A stretch of DNA of 64,000 bases from Bauldia sp. (GTDB taxonomy: Bacteria > Pseudomonadota > Alphaproteobacteria > Rhizobiales > Kaistiaceae): contig JAHCJZ010000013.1 of the NCBI GenBank assembly GCA_026126025.1, forward strand, positions 1 through 64,000. The letters run 5' to 3'. Each line of letters begins with the position of its first letter. Positions within the stretch are counted from its first letter, which is position 1. Shown piece after piece: positions 1 through 7,944 of this stretch. The notes under the pieces were generated by a model. It had not been told where the DNA came from. It did no database searches and saw only the letters and a program-made list of their open reading frames with translations. The position numbers and the translations under genes were made by a program.

Positions 1-562
1 CGCCGCGGAAGGCCAGAATGGCAGTCCGCAGCGCCAGCAGCCCAAGGCCGCGCCCCGGCCGCAGGCTCCGGCCGGCGCTCCGCCGGCCGCCAGTGGCAAC
101 GGCAAGGAAGGCTGGATGTCCGACCTTCTGCGCCGCGCATCGTCCGACGAGGCTCCGGGCCGGCCGGCGGCTGCCCCGCAAGCCAATGGCGCGAAGCCCG
201 CCGCCAACGGCGAAGGCAAGACCTCGCAGGCCCTGAAGGCGCTTTCGGCCGACATCGCCAAGGCGATCGACCACCAGGCCTCGATCGACGCCTGGGACCG
301 CTTCCGCCGCGGCGAGCGCAACGCCTTCACCCGCCGGCTCTACACCCTGCAGGGCCAGCAGACCTTCGACCAGATCCGCAAGCGCTATCAGAAGAACGGC
401 GAGTTCAAGGACGCCGTCGACCGCTATGTCAGCGATTTCGAGCGGCTGCTCGGCGAGGTCACTGGCAACGGCAAGGACAAGGCGGCGGGCAACGCCTACC
501 TCGTCTCCGACACCGGCAAGGTCTATACCCTCCTCGCCCACGCCAGCGGCCGCTTCGACTGA
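1..562 (+). CDS. C-terminal part of a large conserved Hyphomicrobiales protein (5' end outside window)
   Basis: The frame is open from base 2 to the stop at 560-562, so this is the last ~187 codons of a longer gene; the first ATG inside it (116) is probably internal. The visible part starts with a low-complexity Ala/Pro/Gln linker, followed by a charged helical block with the pieces DRFRRGERNAFTRRLY and QQTFDQIRKRYQ, and ends TGKVYTLLAHASGRFD. From memory this ending matches very long, coiled-coil-rich proteins of rhizobia sometimes annotated as apolipoprotein-like or kinesin-like; their function is not established. A clean intrinsic terminator follows at 585-610. Identity is inferred from the C-terminus only. 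Confidence 0.6.
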   Translation, partial: AAEGQNGSPQRQQPKAAPRPQAPAGAPPAASGNGKEGWMSDLLRRASSDEAPGRPAAAPQANGAKPAANGEGKTSQALKALSADIAKAIDHQASIDAWDRFRRGERNAFTRRLYTLQGQQTFDQIRKRYQKNGEFKDAVDRYVSDFERLLGEVTGNGKDKAAGNAYLVSDTGKVYTLLAHASGRFD

Positions 563-584
563 GCCGCAGCGCCAGGAATACGCC

Positions 585-610
585 AAGGGCCGGGGAAACC
601 CGGCCCTTTT
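585..610 (+). terminator. Intrinsic terminator after the first gene
   Basis: Perfect 10-bp stem AAGGGCCGGG / CCCGGCCCTT with a 4-nt loop, followed by a short T-run, 22 bp after the stop codon at 562. Confidence 0.75.
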
Positions 611-640
611 CGTTGGATCGCTAAACCACCCCCTCGCACC

Positions 641-663
641 GTCCCGGGCTTGACCCGGGACCC
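641..663. repeat. Short dispersed palindrome (TCCCGGGCTTGACCCGGGA type)
   Basis: Near-perfect inverted repeat GTCCCGGG-ctt-gaCCCGGGAC in the non-coding gap between two convergent genes. Related CCGGGcTTGAtCCGG-type palindromes recur at 7767-7940 and 46847-46870. Such REP-like units are common between genes in Hyphomicrobiales. Confidence 0.55.
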
Positions 664-820
664 ATTGGCCCATCCACGCGTTGCGCGGGTGAACGTTAGC
701 GCTGGTCGCGCGACAAGCGCGGCTTCGCCGCGAGTCTTACGCTGGGTCCCCGCTCACGCGATGCGGCTTCGCCGCACGCTGTCGGGGATGAGCGGCGTTG
801 GTGTTGGCAGGAAGACAGGG

Positions 821-1429
821 CTAGATTCGCGCCAGGGTCCAGTTGGCGATGGCGAGGAGGACTTGGCGGAGCGCGGCGTCGAGGCTGGCGGCGATCGCGG
901 AGGCGCTGTCCTCCGCCACCGGCGTGGTCGCGCGGAAGGTCTCCGTGGTGATCACGCGGCCGTTCCGGTCGTCCATGATCTGGGCGTAGATCTCGACCAC
1001 CGCGGTGAGGCCGCCATCGGTGCGGAATTCGAACGCCCGGATGTCGGTGAGGAGTTGGTAGTCGATGCTGAGGCCCTGCCCCGGCCGGCCGGCGGCACGC
1101 GCCCGGCCGGTGCGCTCCAGCGTCTCGATGATGCGCGCCTGGATCACCCGCGGCAGGCGGTCCACCCATTGCGCGTCCGGGTAGTAGGACAGGAGGTTGC
1201 CGGTGACGACGAGGATGCGCTCGGAGTTGAGCGGCTCCAGCGCCGTCGATTCCGGCACCAGGATCTGGGCCTGGGTGCTGCCGCGCACCGACGAAACGTC
1301 GGACGGTGCGGAGAGGTTGAAGGTGGGCGGCGCGCTGCCGGAGAAGAGGGCGCAGCCGGCCAACAGCCCGGCGCCCAGGGCGAGGACCGTCACCCTGGCC
1401 AGAACTCGGCCGAACGCAACCTGGAACAA
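821..1429 (-). CDS. ABC-type transport auxiliary lipoprotein (LinN-like)
   Basis: 202 residues. The N-terminus has a hydrophobic signal and the lipobox LLAGC with the acylated cysteine at about residue 26, so it is a predicted lipoprotein. The rest fits the ABC_trans_aux family: a domain that accompanies MlaD/MCE transporters in alphaproteobacteria (LinN of the LinKLMN system), with characteristic pieces such as YYPDAQWVDRLP and IEVYAQIMDDRNGRVI-like strands. It is the last gene of the minus-strand operon, starting 30 nt after the MCE gene stops. It probably sits in the outer membrane and helps hand lipid between the MCE protein and the membrane. Substrate is unknown. Confidence 0.88.
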   Translation of the reverse strand: MFQVAFGRVLARVTVLALGAGLLAGCALFSGSAPPTFNLSAPSDVSSVRGSTQAQILVPESTALEPLNSERILVVTGNLLSYYPDAQWVDRLPRVIQARIIETLERTGRARAAGRPGQGLSIDYQLLTDIRAFEFRTDGGLTAVVEIYAQIMDDRNGRVITTETFRATTPVAEDSASAIAASLDAALRQVLLAIANWTLARI

Positions 1430-1459
1430 ACTCTGCCCCCCAAAACGCAGCGCCGGAGC

Positions 1460-4183
1460 CTAGCGCCGATTATAATCCGGCATATTGGCGCCGCCGCCAA
1501 ACAAAAGCTGCGACGGATCCCGGCCAAGCTGGGTCACCACCTGGTCGAGCCGCTGGATCGTGAGCCTAGCATCGCCGATCAACGCGGTTATGTCACTCAG
1601 GCCCCGTGTGGAGAATTGCTGGATTCCCGAGGCGATGCTGTCCGCCCGGGCCTCCAGCGAGGCCGCGATCGCGCCGATCGAGGCGACGGCGGCGGTGATC
1701 TCCTGGATGAGGTTGCCGCCCTCTCCGCCGCCGCCGAGGAGATCGCCGACATCGCCGAGGATCTCGTCGAGTTGGCCGGCCGACGCGTTGAGCTGCTCGG
1801 CGAGCCCGTTGGCGTTGGCGATGAAGCTGTTGATGGCGTCTTCCTGCGCGGTGAGGTTGGCGATGAAGGCGCCGGCGTCGTCGGCGATCTGCCGCGCCGA
1901 CAGCACGATCGCGTCGATGTCGTCGCTGCTCTCGTTGAGCGTGGTGGCGAAGGCGCTGACCTGGTCGACCGCGTCGCCGGCGCTGGCGAGGATCGCGTCG
2001 AGCTCGCCGCCGACATCGCGCAGATCATTGGTGATGGTCTCGATATTGGCGATGACGCTGGCCACGGCCTCGGGATCGACGGCGGCGACGACGGTGTCGA
2101 GATTGGCGAGCGTCGCGCTGGCGCCCTCGGCGAAACTGCCGATCTCCTGAACCGCGAACTGAACGTCGGCGATGATCTCGTCGATGTTCTGCGTCGCGCC
2201 GTCGACGCGGGCGACGAAGGCGGTGATGTCGTCCACCACGGCGGTCACCTGCGCCGGGTCGACGGCGGCGATGAGGGCCTGGGCCTGCTCGACCACGGTC
2301 GCGACGCCGTCGATCGCGCCCTGTACCGCCACCGGATCGATCGCCGCGACCACCTTCTCGGCGTCGGCAAGGACGCCGTCGATCCGCGCGCCGGCTCCGA
2401 CCAGCTGGTCGCCGAACGCCGCCACGTCGTCCACGACAGCGGTGATCTGCGCCGGGTCGATGGCGGCGACGACCTCGTTCACCTGCCCGACGACCGCATC
2501 GACATTGGCGAGGGTGTCGTTGGCGCCGGCGCCGAAGGCGGCCAACTCGTCGATGAGCGCGGTGATCTGCGCCGGGTCGACGGCGCCGACGATCCCTTGC
2601 GCCTGTTCCACGACGCCGGCGATGCCGTCGATCGCTGCCTGGACCGCCGCGGGATCGACCGCCGCGACAATCCCCTCGGCGTCGCCGATCACGCTGTTGA
2701 TCCGCTCGCCGGCGCCGACCAGCTGGTCGCCAAACGCCGCCACGTCGTCCACCACCGCGGTGATCTGCGCCGGGTCGATGGCGGCAACGACCTCGTTCAC
2801 TTGGCCGACGACCGCATCGACATTGGCGAGGGTGTCGTTCGCGCCCGCACCGAAGGCGGCCAGCTCGTCGATGAGGGCGGTGATCTGCGCCGGGTCGACC
2901 GCGCCGACGATCCCCTGCGCCTGCCCCACGACGCCGGCGATGCCGTCGATCGCTGCCTGGACCGCCGCGGGATCGACCGCCGCGACGATCCCCTCGGCGT
3001 CGCCGATCACGCTGTTGATCCGCTCGCCGGCGCCGACCAGCTGGTCGCCGAAGGCCGCCACGTCGTCCACCACCGCCGTGATCTGCGCCGGGTCGATGGC
3101 GGCGACGACCTCGTTCACCTGGCCCACGACCGCGTCGACATTGGCGAGTGTGCTGTTGGCGCTCTCGCCGAAGGCGGCGAATTCGCCGATAGCGCGCTGG
3201 ACGTCGGCGACGATGACGTCGATCTCGGCGGTGGCGTCGTCGATGCGCGCGACGAAGCCGGCGATGTCGTCAACCACCGACTGCACCTGCAACGGGTCGA
3301 CGGCGGCGACGATCGCGCCGGCGTCGCCGATCACGGCGTTGATGCCGTCGAGCGAGGCGTTGATGCCGTCGGCGAAGACGGTCAGGCCCGCCGCGGCGGC
3401 CTCGACCTCGTCGATGATGCCGCCGATGCCGCTGGAGGCATTCGCGACGTTGCGGACGGCGATGCCGGCATCGGCGATGATCTCGCGCACCTGGTCGGCG
3501 TCGACCGCGGTCAGGACGTTCTCGATCCCGACGATGGCGCCCTCGAGCCGATCCCCGAGATTGACCAGCGTCTCGGCGACGTCGCTGACGCCGGCGAGGA
3601 ACTGCGCGACACCATCGGAATTCGACGACAGCGCCTGGGTAAATTCCGCGATGTCGCCGATCGCGGATTCGATGCCCGGCGTCACGCTGGCGAGGAGCGC
3701 ATTGATGGTCTCGACCGCGGTGTCGACCTCGGTGACGATCGACTGCGCGCCCTGGATGATCTCGGCGAGGCCGGTGGTGTCAGCGCTGAGCGTCGGGATG
3801 CCCTCCTCGTCGAGGAGGTTTGGCGCGTCGGGCGAGCCGCCGGTCAGCTGCACATAGGCGGTGCTGGAGAGGAGGTCGTAGGCGATCACCGCCGCGGTGT
3901 CGGGCTTCACCGGGGAGTCGTTGGCGATCCGGGTGATCGCCACCACCTGCCCGGGGTCGTCCGGGTCGATGTAGAGATCGGCGACCACGCCGACCTTGAG
4001 GCCGTTGAAGAGAACGTCATTGCCGACCGCAAGGCCCGTGACGTTGCCGCGCATCACGAGGCGAAGGTCGGCCCGGTTCGCGGAGCTCCCGGTGGTCGTG
4101 ATGAAATAGACGAAGCCCATCAGGGCGACGACCACGACGACGGTGAAGAGCCCGACGATCGCGTGATTGGCCCGGGGTTCCAT
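1460..4183 (-). CDS. MlaD/MCE family lipid-transport protein with tandem-repeat-expanded C-terminal region
   Basis: 907 residues, more than twice the length I expect for the 300-450-residue alphaproteobacterial MlaD/LinM proteins. An uncleaved N-terminal membrane anchor (residues ~8-30) is followed by one MCE domain (~38-115; GNVTGLAVGNDVLFNGLKVG region), which in this family forms a hexameric lipid-binding ring in the periplasm. Everything after ~120 is a low-complexity Ala/Val/Asp/Ile helix predicted to be amphipathic or coiled, with motifs such as VAAIDPAQITAVVDDVAAF. Residues ~345-663 are three copies of a 106-residue unit. It lies 10 nt downstream of the ATPase gene and 30 nt upstream of the lipoprotein gene. 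The long helix may build a tube or bridge across the periplasm, as in longer MCE proteins; that is inference. Confidence 0.88.
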   Translation of the reverse strand: MEPRANHAIVGLFTVVVVVALMGFVYFITTTGSSANRADLRLVMRGNVTGLAVGNDVLFNGLKVGVVADLYIDPDDPGQVVAITRIANDSPVKPDTAAVIAYDLLSSTAYVQLTGGSPDAPNLLDEEGIPTLSADTTGLAEIIQGAQSIVTEVDTAVETINALLASVTPGIESAIGDIAEFTQALSSNSDGVAQFLAGVSDVAETLVNLGDRLEGAIVGIENVLTAVDADQVREIIADAGIAVRNVANASSGIGGIIDEVEAAAAGLTVFADGINASLDGINAVIGDAGAIVAAVDPLQVQSVVDDIAGFVARIDDATAEIDVIVADVQRAIGEFAAFGESANSTLANVDAVVGQVNEVVAAIDPAQITAVVDDVAAFGDQLVGAGERINSVIGDAEGIVAAVDPAAVQAAIDGIAGVVGQAQGIVGAVDPAQITALIDELAAFGAGANDTLANVDAVVGQVNEVVAAIDPAQITAVVDDVAAFGDQLVGAGERINSVIGDAEGIVAAVDPAAVQAAIDGIAGVVEQAQGIVGAVDPAQITALIDELAAFGAGANDTLANVDAVVGQVNEVVAAIDPAQITAVVDDVAAFGDQLVGAGARIDGVLADAEKVVAAIDPVAVQGAIDGVATVVEQAQALIAAVDPAQVTAVVDDITAFVARVDGATQNIDEIIADVQFAVQEIGSFAEGASATLANLDTVVAAVDPEAVASVIANIETITNDLRDVGGELDAILASAGDAVDQVSAFATTLNESSDDIDAIVLSARQIADDAGAFIANLTAQEDAINSFIANANGLAEQLNASAGQLDEILGDVGDLLGGGGEGGNLIQEITAAVASIGAIAASLEARADSIASGIQQFSTRGLSDITALIGDARLTIQRLDQVVTQLGRDPSQLLFGGGANMPDYNRR
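2197..3150 (-). repeat. Three tandem 318-bp in-frame coding repeats in the MCE gene
   Basis: The marker CATTGGCGAG recurs at 2503, 2821 and 3139, exactly 318 bp (106 codons) apart. Copies 1 and 2 are nearly identical at protein level (each runs ANxTLANVDAVVGQVNEVV... to ...DELAAFGAG); copy 3 is diverged in its second half (GARIDGVLADAEKVV). Shorter ~35-residue sub-repeats of the DPAQITAVVDD type lie within each unit. The copies stay in frame and free of stops. Confidence 0.93.
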
Positions 4184-4193
4184 CGCCGCTCCC

Positions 4194-4976
4194 TCAGGCC
4201 GTCAGCAGCTGGCGGGCGCGGGCGCCGCGGAAATAGCTCTTCACCCAGGGATGGTCGTAGGCGAGCATCGCCTCGATCGGCCCCTCGACGAGAATGCGGC
4301 CCTCGGCGAGGCAGGCGATGCGGTCGCAGACGGTGTGAAGGCTGTCGAGGTCGTGCGTCACCATCATCACGGTGAGGGTGAGGGTGTCGCGGAGCGTCAT
4401 GATCAGCTGGTCGAACTCGGCGGCGCTGATCGGATCGAGCCCGGAGGTCGGCTCGTCGAGGAAGAGCATCTCCGGGTCGAGCGCGAGGGCGCGCGCGAGG
4501 CCGGCGCGCTTCACCATGCCGCCGGAGAGCTGCGAGGGGTATTTGTCGGCGGCGTCGCGCGGCAGGCCGACCAGCTCGATCTTGAGCCGGGCAAGCTGGT
4601 TCATCAGCGCGTCGGGCAGGCGAAGGTGCTCGCGCATCGGCACCTTCACGTTCTCCAGCACCGTCAGCGACGAGAACAGCGCGCCGGCCTGGAAGAGGAC
4701 GCCGATCCGCCGGTCGATCGCCCGGCGCTCGGCATAGGTGGCGCCGTCATAGGGGATGCCGAAGAGGCGGATCTCGCCATCCTGGCGCGGCACGAGGCTG
4801 AGGATGGCGCGCAGCAGCACCGACTTGCCGCTGCCGGAGCCACCGACGACGCCGAGCACCTCGCCGCGATAGACGGTGAGGTCGAGGTCGTCGAGGATCG
4901 TGGCGCCGCCGAAGCGGACGGTGAGATCCCTCACCTCCACCACCGCCTCGCCATTGTTGACCGGCCCGAGCTGCAT
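4194..4976 (-). CDS. MlaF/LinL-type ABC transporter ATP-binding protein
   Basis: 260 residues, a normal length for a single nucleotide-binding domain. Walker A GGSGSGKSVLL (~45), signature LSGGMVKRAGLARAL (~150), Walker B LFLDEPTSGLDP (~172) and the H-loop MMVTHDLDS (~205) are all present. The pattern LSGGMVKR and the neighbouring MlaE and MCE genes put it in the MlaF/Mkl subfamily rather than among generic importers. It hydrolyses ATP in the cytoplasm to power lipid movement through the MlaE-like permease encoded 8 nt upstream. It is followed 10 nt later by the MCE gene, so the genes are surely cotranscribed. Confidence 0.93.
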   Translation of the reverse strand: MQLGPVNNGEAVVEVRDLTVRFGGATILDDLDLTVYRGEVLGVVGGSGSGKSVLLRAILSLVPRQDGEIRLFGIPYDGATYAERRAIDRRIGVLFQAGALFSSLTVLENVKVPMREHLRLPDALMNQLARLKIELVGLPRDAADKYPSQLSGGMVKRAGLARALALDPEMLFLDEPTSGLDPISAAEFDQLIMTLRDTLTLTVMMVTHDLDSLHTVCDRIACLAEGRILVEGPIEAMLAYDHPWVKSYFRGARARQLLTA

Positions 4977-4984
4977 CCCGTCCC

Positions 4985-6133
4985 TCAGAAGCCGATCTGC
5001 ACGAAGAAGATCGCGAAGATGCCGTCGATCGCGATGATCATCAGGATCGACTTCACCACCGCGCTCGTCGTGTGACGGCCCAGCGAATCACTGCCGCCCG
5101 CCACTTTGAGGCCTTCCGCCGAAGAGATCACGCCGATGGCGACGGCCATGAAGACCGCCTTGATCAGCCCGGCCATGAGATTTTCGGTCCGCGTCACCGT
5201 CAGCCGGTCGAAGAACACGTCGAACGGCATGCCGAGATAGAGGTAGCAAAGCACTGCGCCGCCGAGGATTCCGGCCATGCACAGGAGGAAGGTCAGCGCC
5301 GGCAGCGACACCATCAGCGCCACCACCCGCGGCATCACCAGGATCTGGTGGGGGTTGAGGCCGATCACCTTCAGCGCGTCGATCTCCTCGCGCATCTTCA
5401 TCGAGCCGATCTCGGCGGTGAAGGCGCTGCCAGAGCGGCCGGCCATCATGATGGCGGCTAGGAGGACGCCGATTTCGCGAAGGATCAGGAAGGCGACGAG
5501 GTCGACGACCAGCACGTCCGGGCCGGGGACGTAGAGCGAGAACTGGTACGCGCCCTGTTGCGCAATGATCACGCCGATGAGGAATCCGATCACAAGATTG
5601 ATCGGGACGGCGCGGATGCCGGTGTGGTCGATGTGGTGGACGATCGAGGTCACCCGCAGCCGCCGCGGCTGGAGGAGGCCGCGGGCGAAGCCGGTCACGA
5701 CGCCGCCGAGGATCTCGGTCCAGCGGGCGAAATCCCGGCCGGCGGCGACGACGCGCCCGCCGACCCAGTCGAGGAACCAGACCAGGGGGTTGGCGCGCGG
5801 CGGCCGGCGGAGCGGATCGGCCGCCTCCGCCGATACCGCCTCGAGGAGGCGGCGGGCGTTGGCGGTGGCGCCGGTCCATTCGACCGTCGCACCATTCTCG
5901 GACAGCGACCGGGCGAGCCTGTAGAGGAGCCAGGCGCCGGAGGTGTCGATCCGGCCGGCGCGCGTCAGGTCGATCACGGCATGCGCCGGACCTTCGCGCG
6001 CCGCCGCGTCGATCTGCGGCGACAGCGTCGCAACGGTCTCGATGCGCCAGTCGCCCATGGCGGCGAAACGCACCGTGGACCCCTCGCCCGTGCGGAGCAA
6101 TTCCGCCCTGGCCGGGGCGTCGGTTTCGCTCAT
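4985..6133 (-). CDS. MlaE/LinK-type ABC permease with fused N-terminal STAS domain
   Basis: 382 residues. Residues ~15-110 form a STAS domain (core ...AHAVIDLTRAGRIDTSGAWLLYRLA...), equivalent to the separate MlaB protein of enterobacteria, and residues ~135-382 form the MlaE permease (LVIGFLIGVIIAQQGAYQF, SGSAFTAEIGSMKMREEIDAL, hydrophobic C-terminus). STAS-MlaE fusions are normal in alphaproteobacteria. It is the first gene of the four-gene operon; the ATG at 6133 follows a short untranslated region and no gene lies closer upstream on this strand. No MlaC gene is in the operon, in keeping with the LinKLMN layout. Confidence 0.92.
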   Translation of the reverse strand: MSETDAPARAELLRTGEGSTVRFAAMGDWRIETVATLSPQIDAAAREGPAHAVIDLTRAGRIDTSGAWLLYRLARSLSENGATVEWTGATANARRLLEAVSAEAADPLRRPPRANPLVWFLDWVGGRVVAAGRDFARWTEILGGVVTGFARGLLQPRRLRVTSIVHHIDHTGIRAVPINLVIGFLIGVIIAQQGAYQFSLYVPGPDVLVVDLVAFLILREIGVLLAAIMMAGRSGSAFTAEIGSMKMREEIDALKVIGLNPHQILVMPRVVALMVSLPALTFLLCMAGILGGAVLCYLYLGMPFDVFFDRLTVTRTENLMAGLIKAVFMAVAIGVISSAEGLKVAGGSDSLGRHTTSAVVKSILMIIAIDGIFAIFFVQIGF

Positions 6134-6349
6134 CCGGGCCGATTCCTTCCGCCTTTGGGAGGCCGCGGCGAGTGTGCCGCCCTTCCCCTGCGGTCACAAG
6201 GCAAGCAGCCGGTCCGTCAACGGTTCGCCACAGGGTGTTGCGCGAAGGGCGCTACGGCGCGCTAAACGCCTTGGCAACCATTGGAGGGGATGCTCCCGGC
6301 GGCGGGAAAGGCCCGCACGCTTGTGGTGTATTTGCGTCTGGCGGTGGAT

Positions 6350-7078
6350 ATGAGCAGCGGCGCTTCGCCGGGAGCCTTCCCGGAATCCGACTATGCGGCC
6401 ATCGAGGCCGCCGTCATGGAAACCGAGCGCGGCCGCTGGTTCCTGACCGAGCATGCCCGGCGCTGCCAGGGCGCGGAAACCGCCACCGTGCTGGAGGCGG
6501 TTGAGCGGCTGGAGCGGACCGTCTCGGCCCGCGAGGCGGCGCCGGATTCGCTGATCCTCCACGAGCTCGACGCGCTGCGGCGGATGCTGGCGATGATCCG
6601 CGGCGGCGACGGCGACCCGGCGGCGCCACCGGCGCATGAGCCGGCCGCGCAGTCGGCGAGCTCAGCCACCAGCGCGATCCGCCGCGCCACGGAGAAGATC
6701 AGCGAAGTCGCCTACGAGCTGCGCGAATCGGCGCGGATGGACATCTACGCCAATTCCCTCGACCTCTATTGCAGCGACCTCGCCGCCGCCTGCGGCACGC
6801 AGGAGGCGGCGACGAGCCAGCTCGTCAGCCTCGCCTCGCTGATCGGCTCGATCGAGGATTGCCTGGCGCGGTTGGTCGCCGGACCGCAGGCGGAGATGGT
6901 GATCGTCGAAACCACGCCGCCGCCCGCCCCGGCGGAACCGCCTTCGCCGCCAGCCGCGGCCGCCGCCGAGCCCTCCCCCGCGGTGTCGGACGCACCGGAG
7001 GCTGTGGAGGACGCGATGCCCGAAGCGCCCGCTTCGGGCGATGCCGGCCGCGTGCTGATGTTCGTCCGCGGCGCCTGA
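6350..7078 (+). CDS. Conserved hypothetical protein, distantly CheZ-like in appearance
   Basis: 242 residues from the ATG at 6350; a TTG at 6281 or ATG at 6290 would extend it in the same frame, but the conserved part begins just after 6350 (FPESDYAAIEAAVMETERGRWFL). The RGRWFLxExARR motif is recurrent in alphaproteobacterial proteins of unknown role. The helical middle (AIRRATEKISEVAYELRES, then a helix with CGTQEAATSQLVSL) resembles the C-terminal helices of CheZ-like proteins, but I see no catalytic signature that would prove phosphatase activity. The last ~60 residues are a Pro/Ala/Glu-rich tail. Function unknown. Confidence 0.72.
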   Translation: MSSGASPGAFPESDYAAIEAAVMETERGRWFLTEHARRCQGAETATVLEAVERLERTVSAREAAPDSLILHELDALRRMLAMIRGGDGDPAAPPAHEPAAQSASSATSAIRRATEKISEVAYELRESARMDIYANSLDLYCSDLAAACGTQEAATSQLVSLASLIGSIEDCLARLVAGPQAEMVIVETTPPPAPAEPPSPPAAAAAEPSPAVSDAPEAVEDAMPEAPASGDAGRVLMFVRGA

Positions 7079-7189
7079 CGCCTCCACAGCGAAAAAAATC
7101 CTGCGGCCGATGTCGATGCCGGTTTCGGCCGTTCGTCGTTGGCATGACGGCACCCGCGACGGATGCCGCTGACCAATGGGAGCACCACC

Positions 7190-7735
7190 ATGCGCAAAGT
7201 GACCGCCGGCCTCTTCCACTCCGTCGACGGCGTCGTCGAGGCGCCGCATCTCTGGCAGTTCGACGCCTTCGACGACGATCTCGGCGCGCTCCTCACCGAG
7301 GTCCAGGCGAAGACCGACACCGTGATCCTCGGCCGCGCCGGCTACCAGGACTGGGCGCAGTACTGGCCGAACGCCGAGGCCGACGGGGATTTTGCCGACT
7401 TCATCAACGCGGTGCCGAAATACGTCGCCTCCTCGACCCTCAAGGGCAAGCTGGACTGGCGGAACGCCACGCTGATCGAGGGCAATGTCGAAGCCTTCAT
7501 GCGCGACCTCAAGAGCCGCGACGGCGGCGAGATCGCGGTGATGGCGGGTATCACCATCGTGAAGAGCCTCTTCCTCGCCGGCATCATCGACGAGCTGACG
7601 CTGATCACCCACCCGGTGATCGCCGGCAAGGGCCGGCACCTCTTCGAGCCGACCGACCCCACCACCCGCCTCGCCCTCAAGAACGTGACCCGCACGTCGA
7701 AGGGCAACGTGCTCTCGACCTACACGCTGGCGTAG
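7190..7735 (+). CDS. Dihydrofolate reductase / RibD C-terminal-like family protein
   Basis: 181 residues from the ATG at 7190, which has TGGGAG 7 nt upstream; an upstream in-frame start at 7163 lacks this support. The protein has the RibD_C/DHFR-like pattern: N-terminal MRKVTAGLFHSVDGVVEAP, then TVILGRAGYQDWAQYWP, KYVASSTL, and IAVMAGITIVKSLFLAGIIDEL followed by HPVIAGKGRHLF. Proteins of this family (YwjB/YyaP type) bind NADPH and are presumed reductases; the substrate is unknown and it is not the housekeeping FolA. It stands alone, with a repeat-rich gap downstream. Confidence 0.85.
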   Translation: MRKVTAGLFHSVDGVVEAPHLWQFDAFDDDLGALLTEVQAKTDTVILGRAGYQDWAQYWPNAEADGDFADFINAVPKYVASSTLKGKLDWRNATLIEGNVEAFMRDLKSRDGGEIAVMAGITIVKSLFLAGIIDELTLITHPVIAGKGRHLFEPTDPTTRLALKNVTRTSKGNVLSTYTLA

Positions 7736-7766
7736 CGGCCTCGTCTTCCTGCTCCCACCCTCCTTC

Positions 7767-7940
7767 GTCATTGCCGGACTTGATCCGGCAATCCATGCGG
7801 CAACACATAGATCGCCCGTTGGGCGCCGCATGGATCACCGGGTCAAGCCCGGTGATGACGAGTGGGGGGCTCCGGCGCTCGCGGCTTCTGGATTCAGGCC
7901 GGAGTTTACCCCGGACCTGATCCGGGGCCGGAATGACGAG
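7767..7940. repeat. Cluster of three dispersed palindromic (REP-like) units
   Basis: Three inverted repeats lie in a row in the convergent gap: CATTGCCGGAcTTGaTCCGGCAATCCATG (7769-7797), CACCGGGtcaaGCCCGGTGATGAC (around 7836-7859), and a longer CCCCGGAcctgaTCCGGGG unit preceded by TTCAGGCCGGA and followed by GGAATGACGAG (7890-7940). They probably serve as bidirectional transcript ends for the flanking convergent genes, but no T-run is present. Confidence 0.65.
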
Positions 7941-7944
7941 GGAG

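Noticed and set aside
2197-3150. Possible CRISPR-like array from regularly spaced repeats
   Set aside because: The 318-bp units are contiguous, coding and in frame, with no spacers; no cas genes are in the window.
650-4375. 1241-codon plus-strand open frame antisense to the MCE and ATPase genes
   Set aside because: It mirrors the biased third-position GC of the real minus-strand genes, is full of Arg/Asp/Gly/His low complexity and matches no family.
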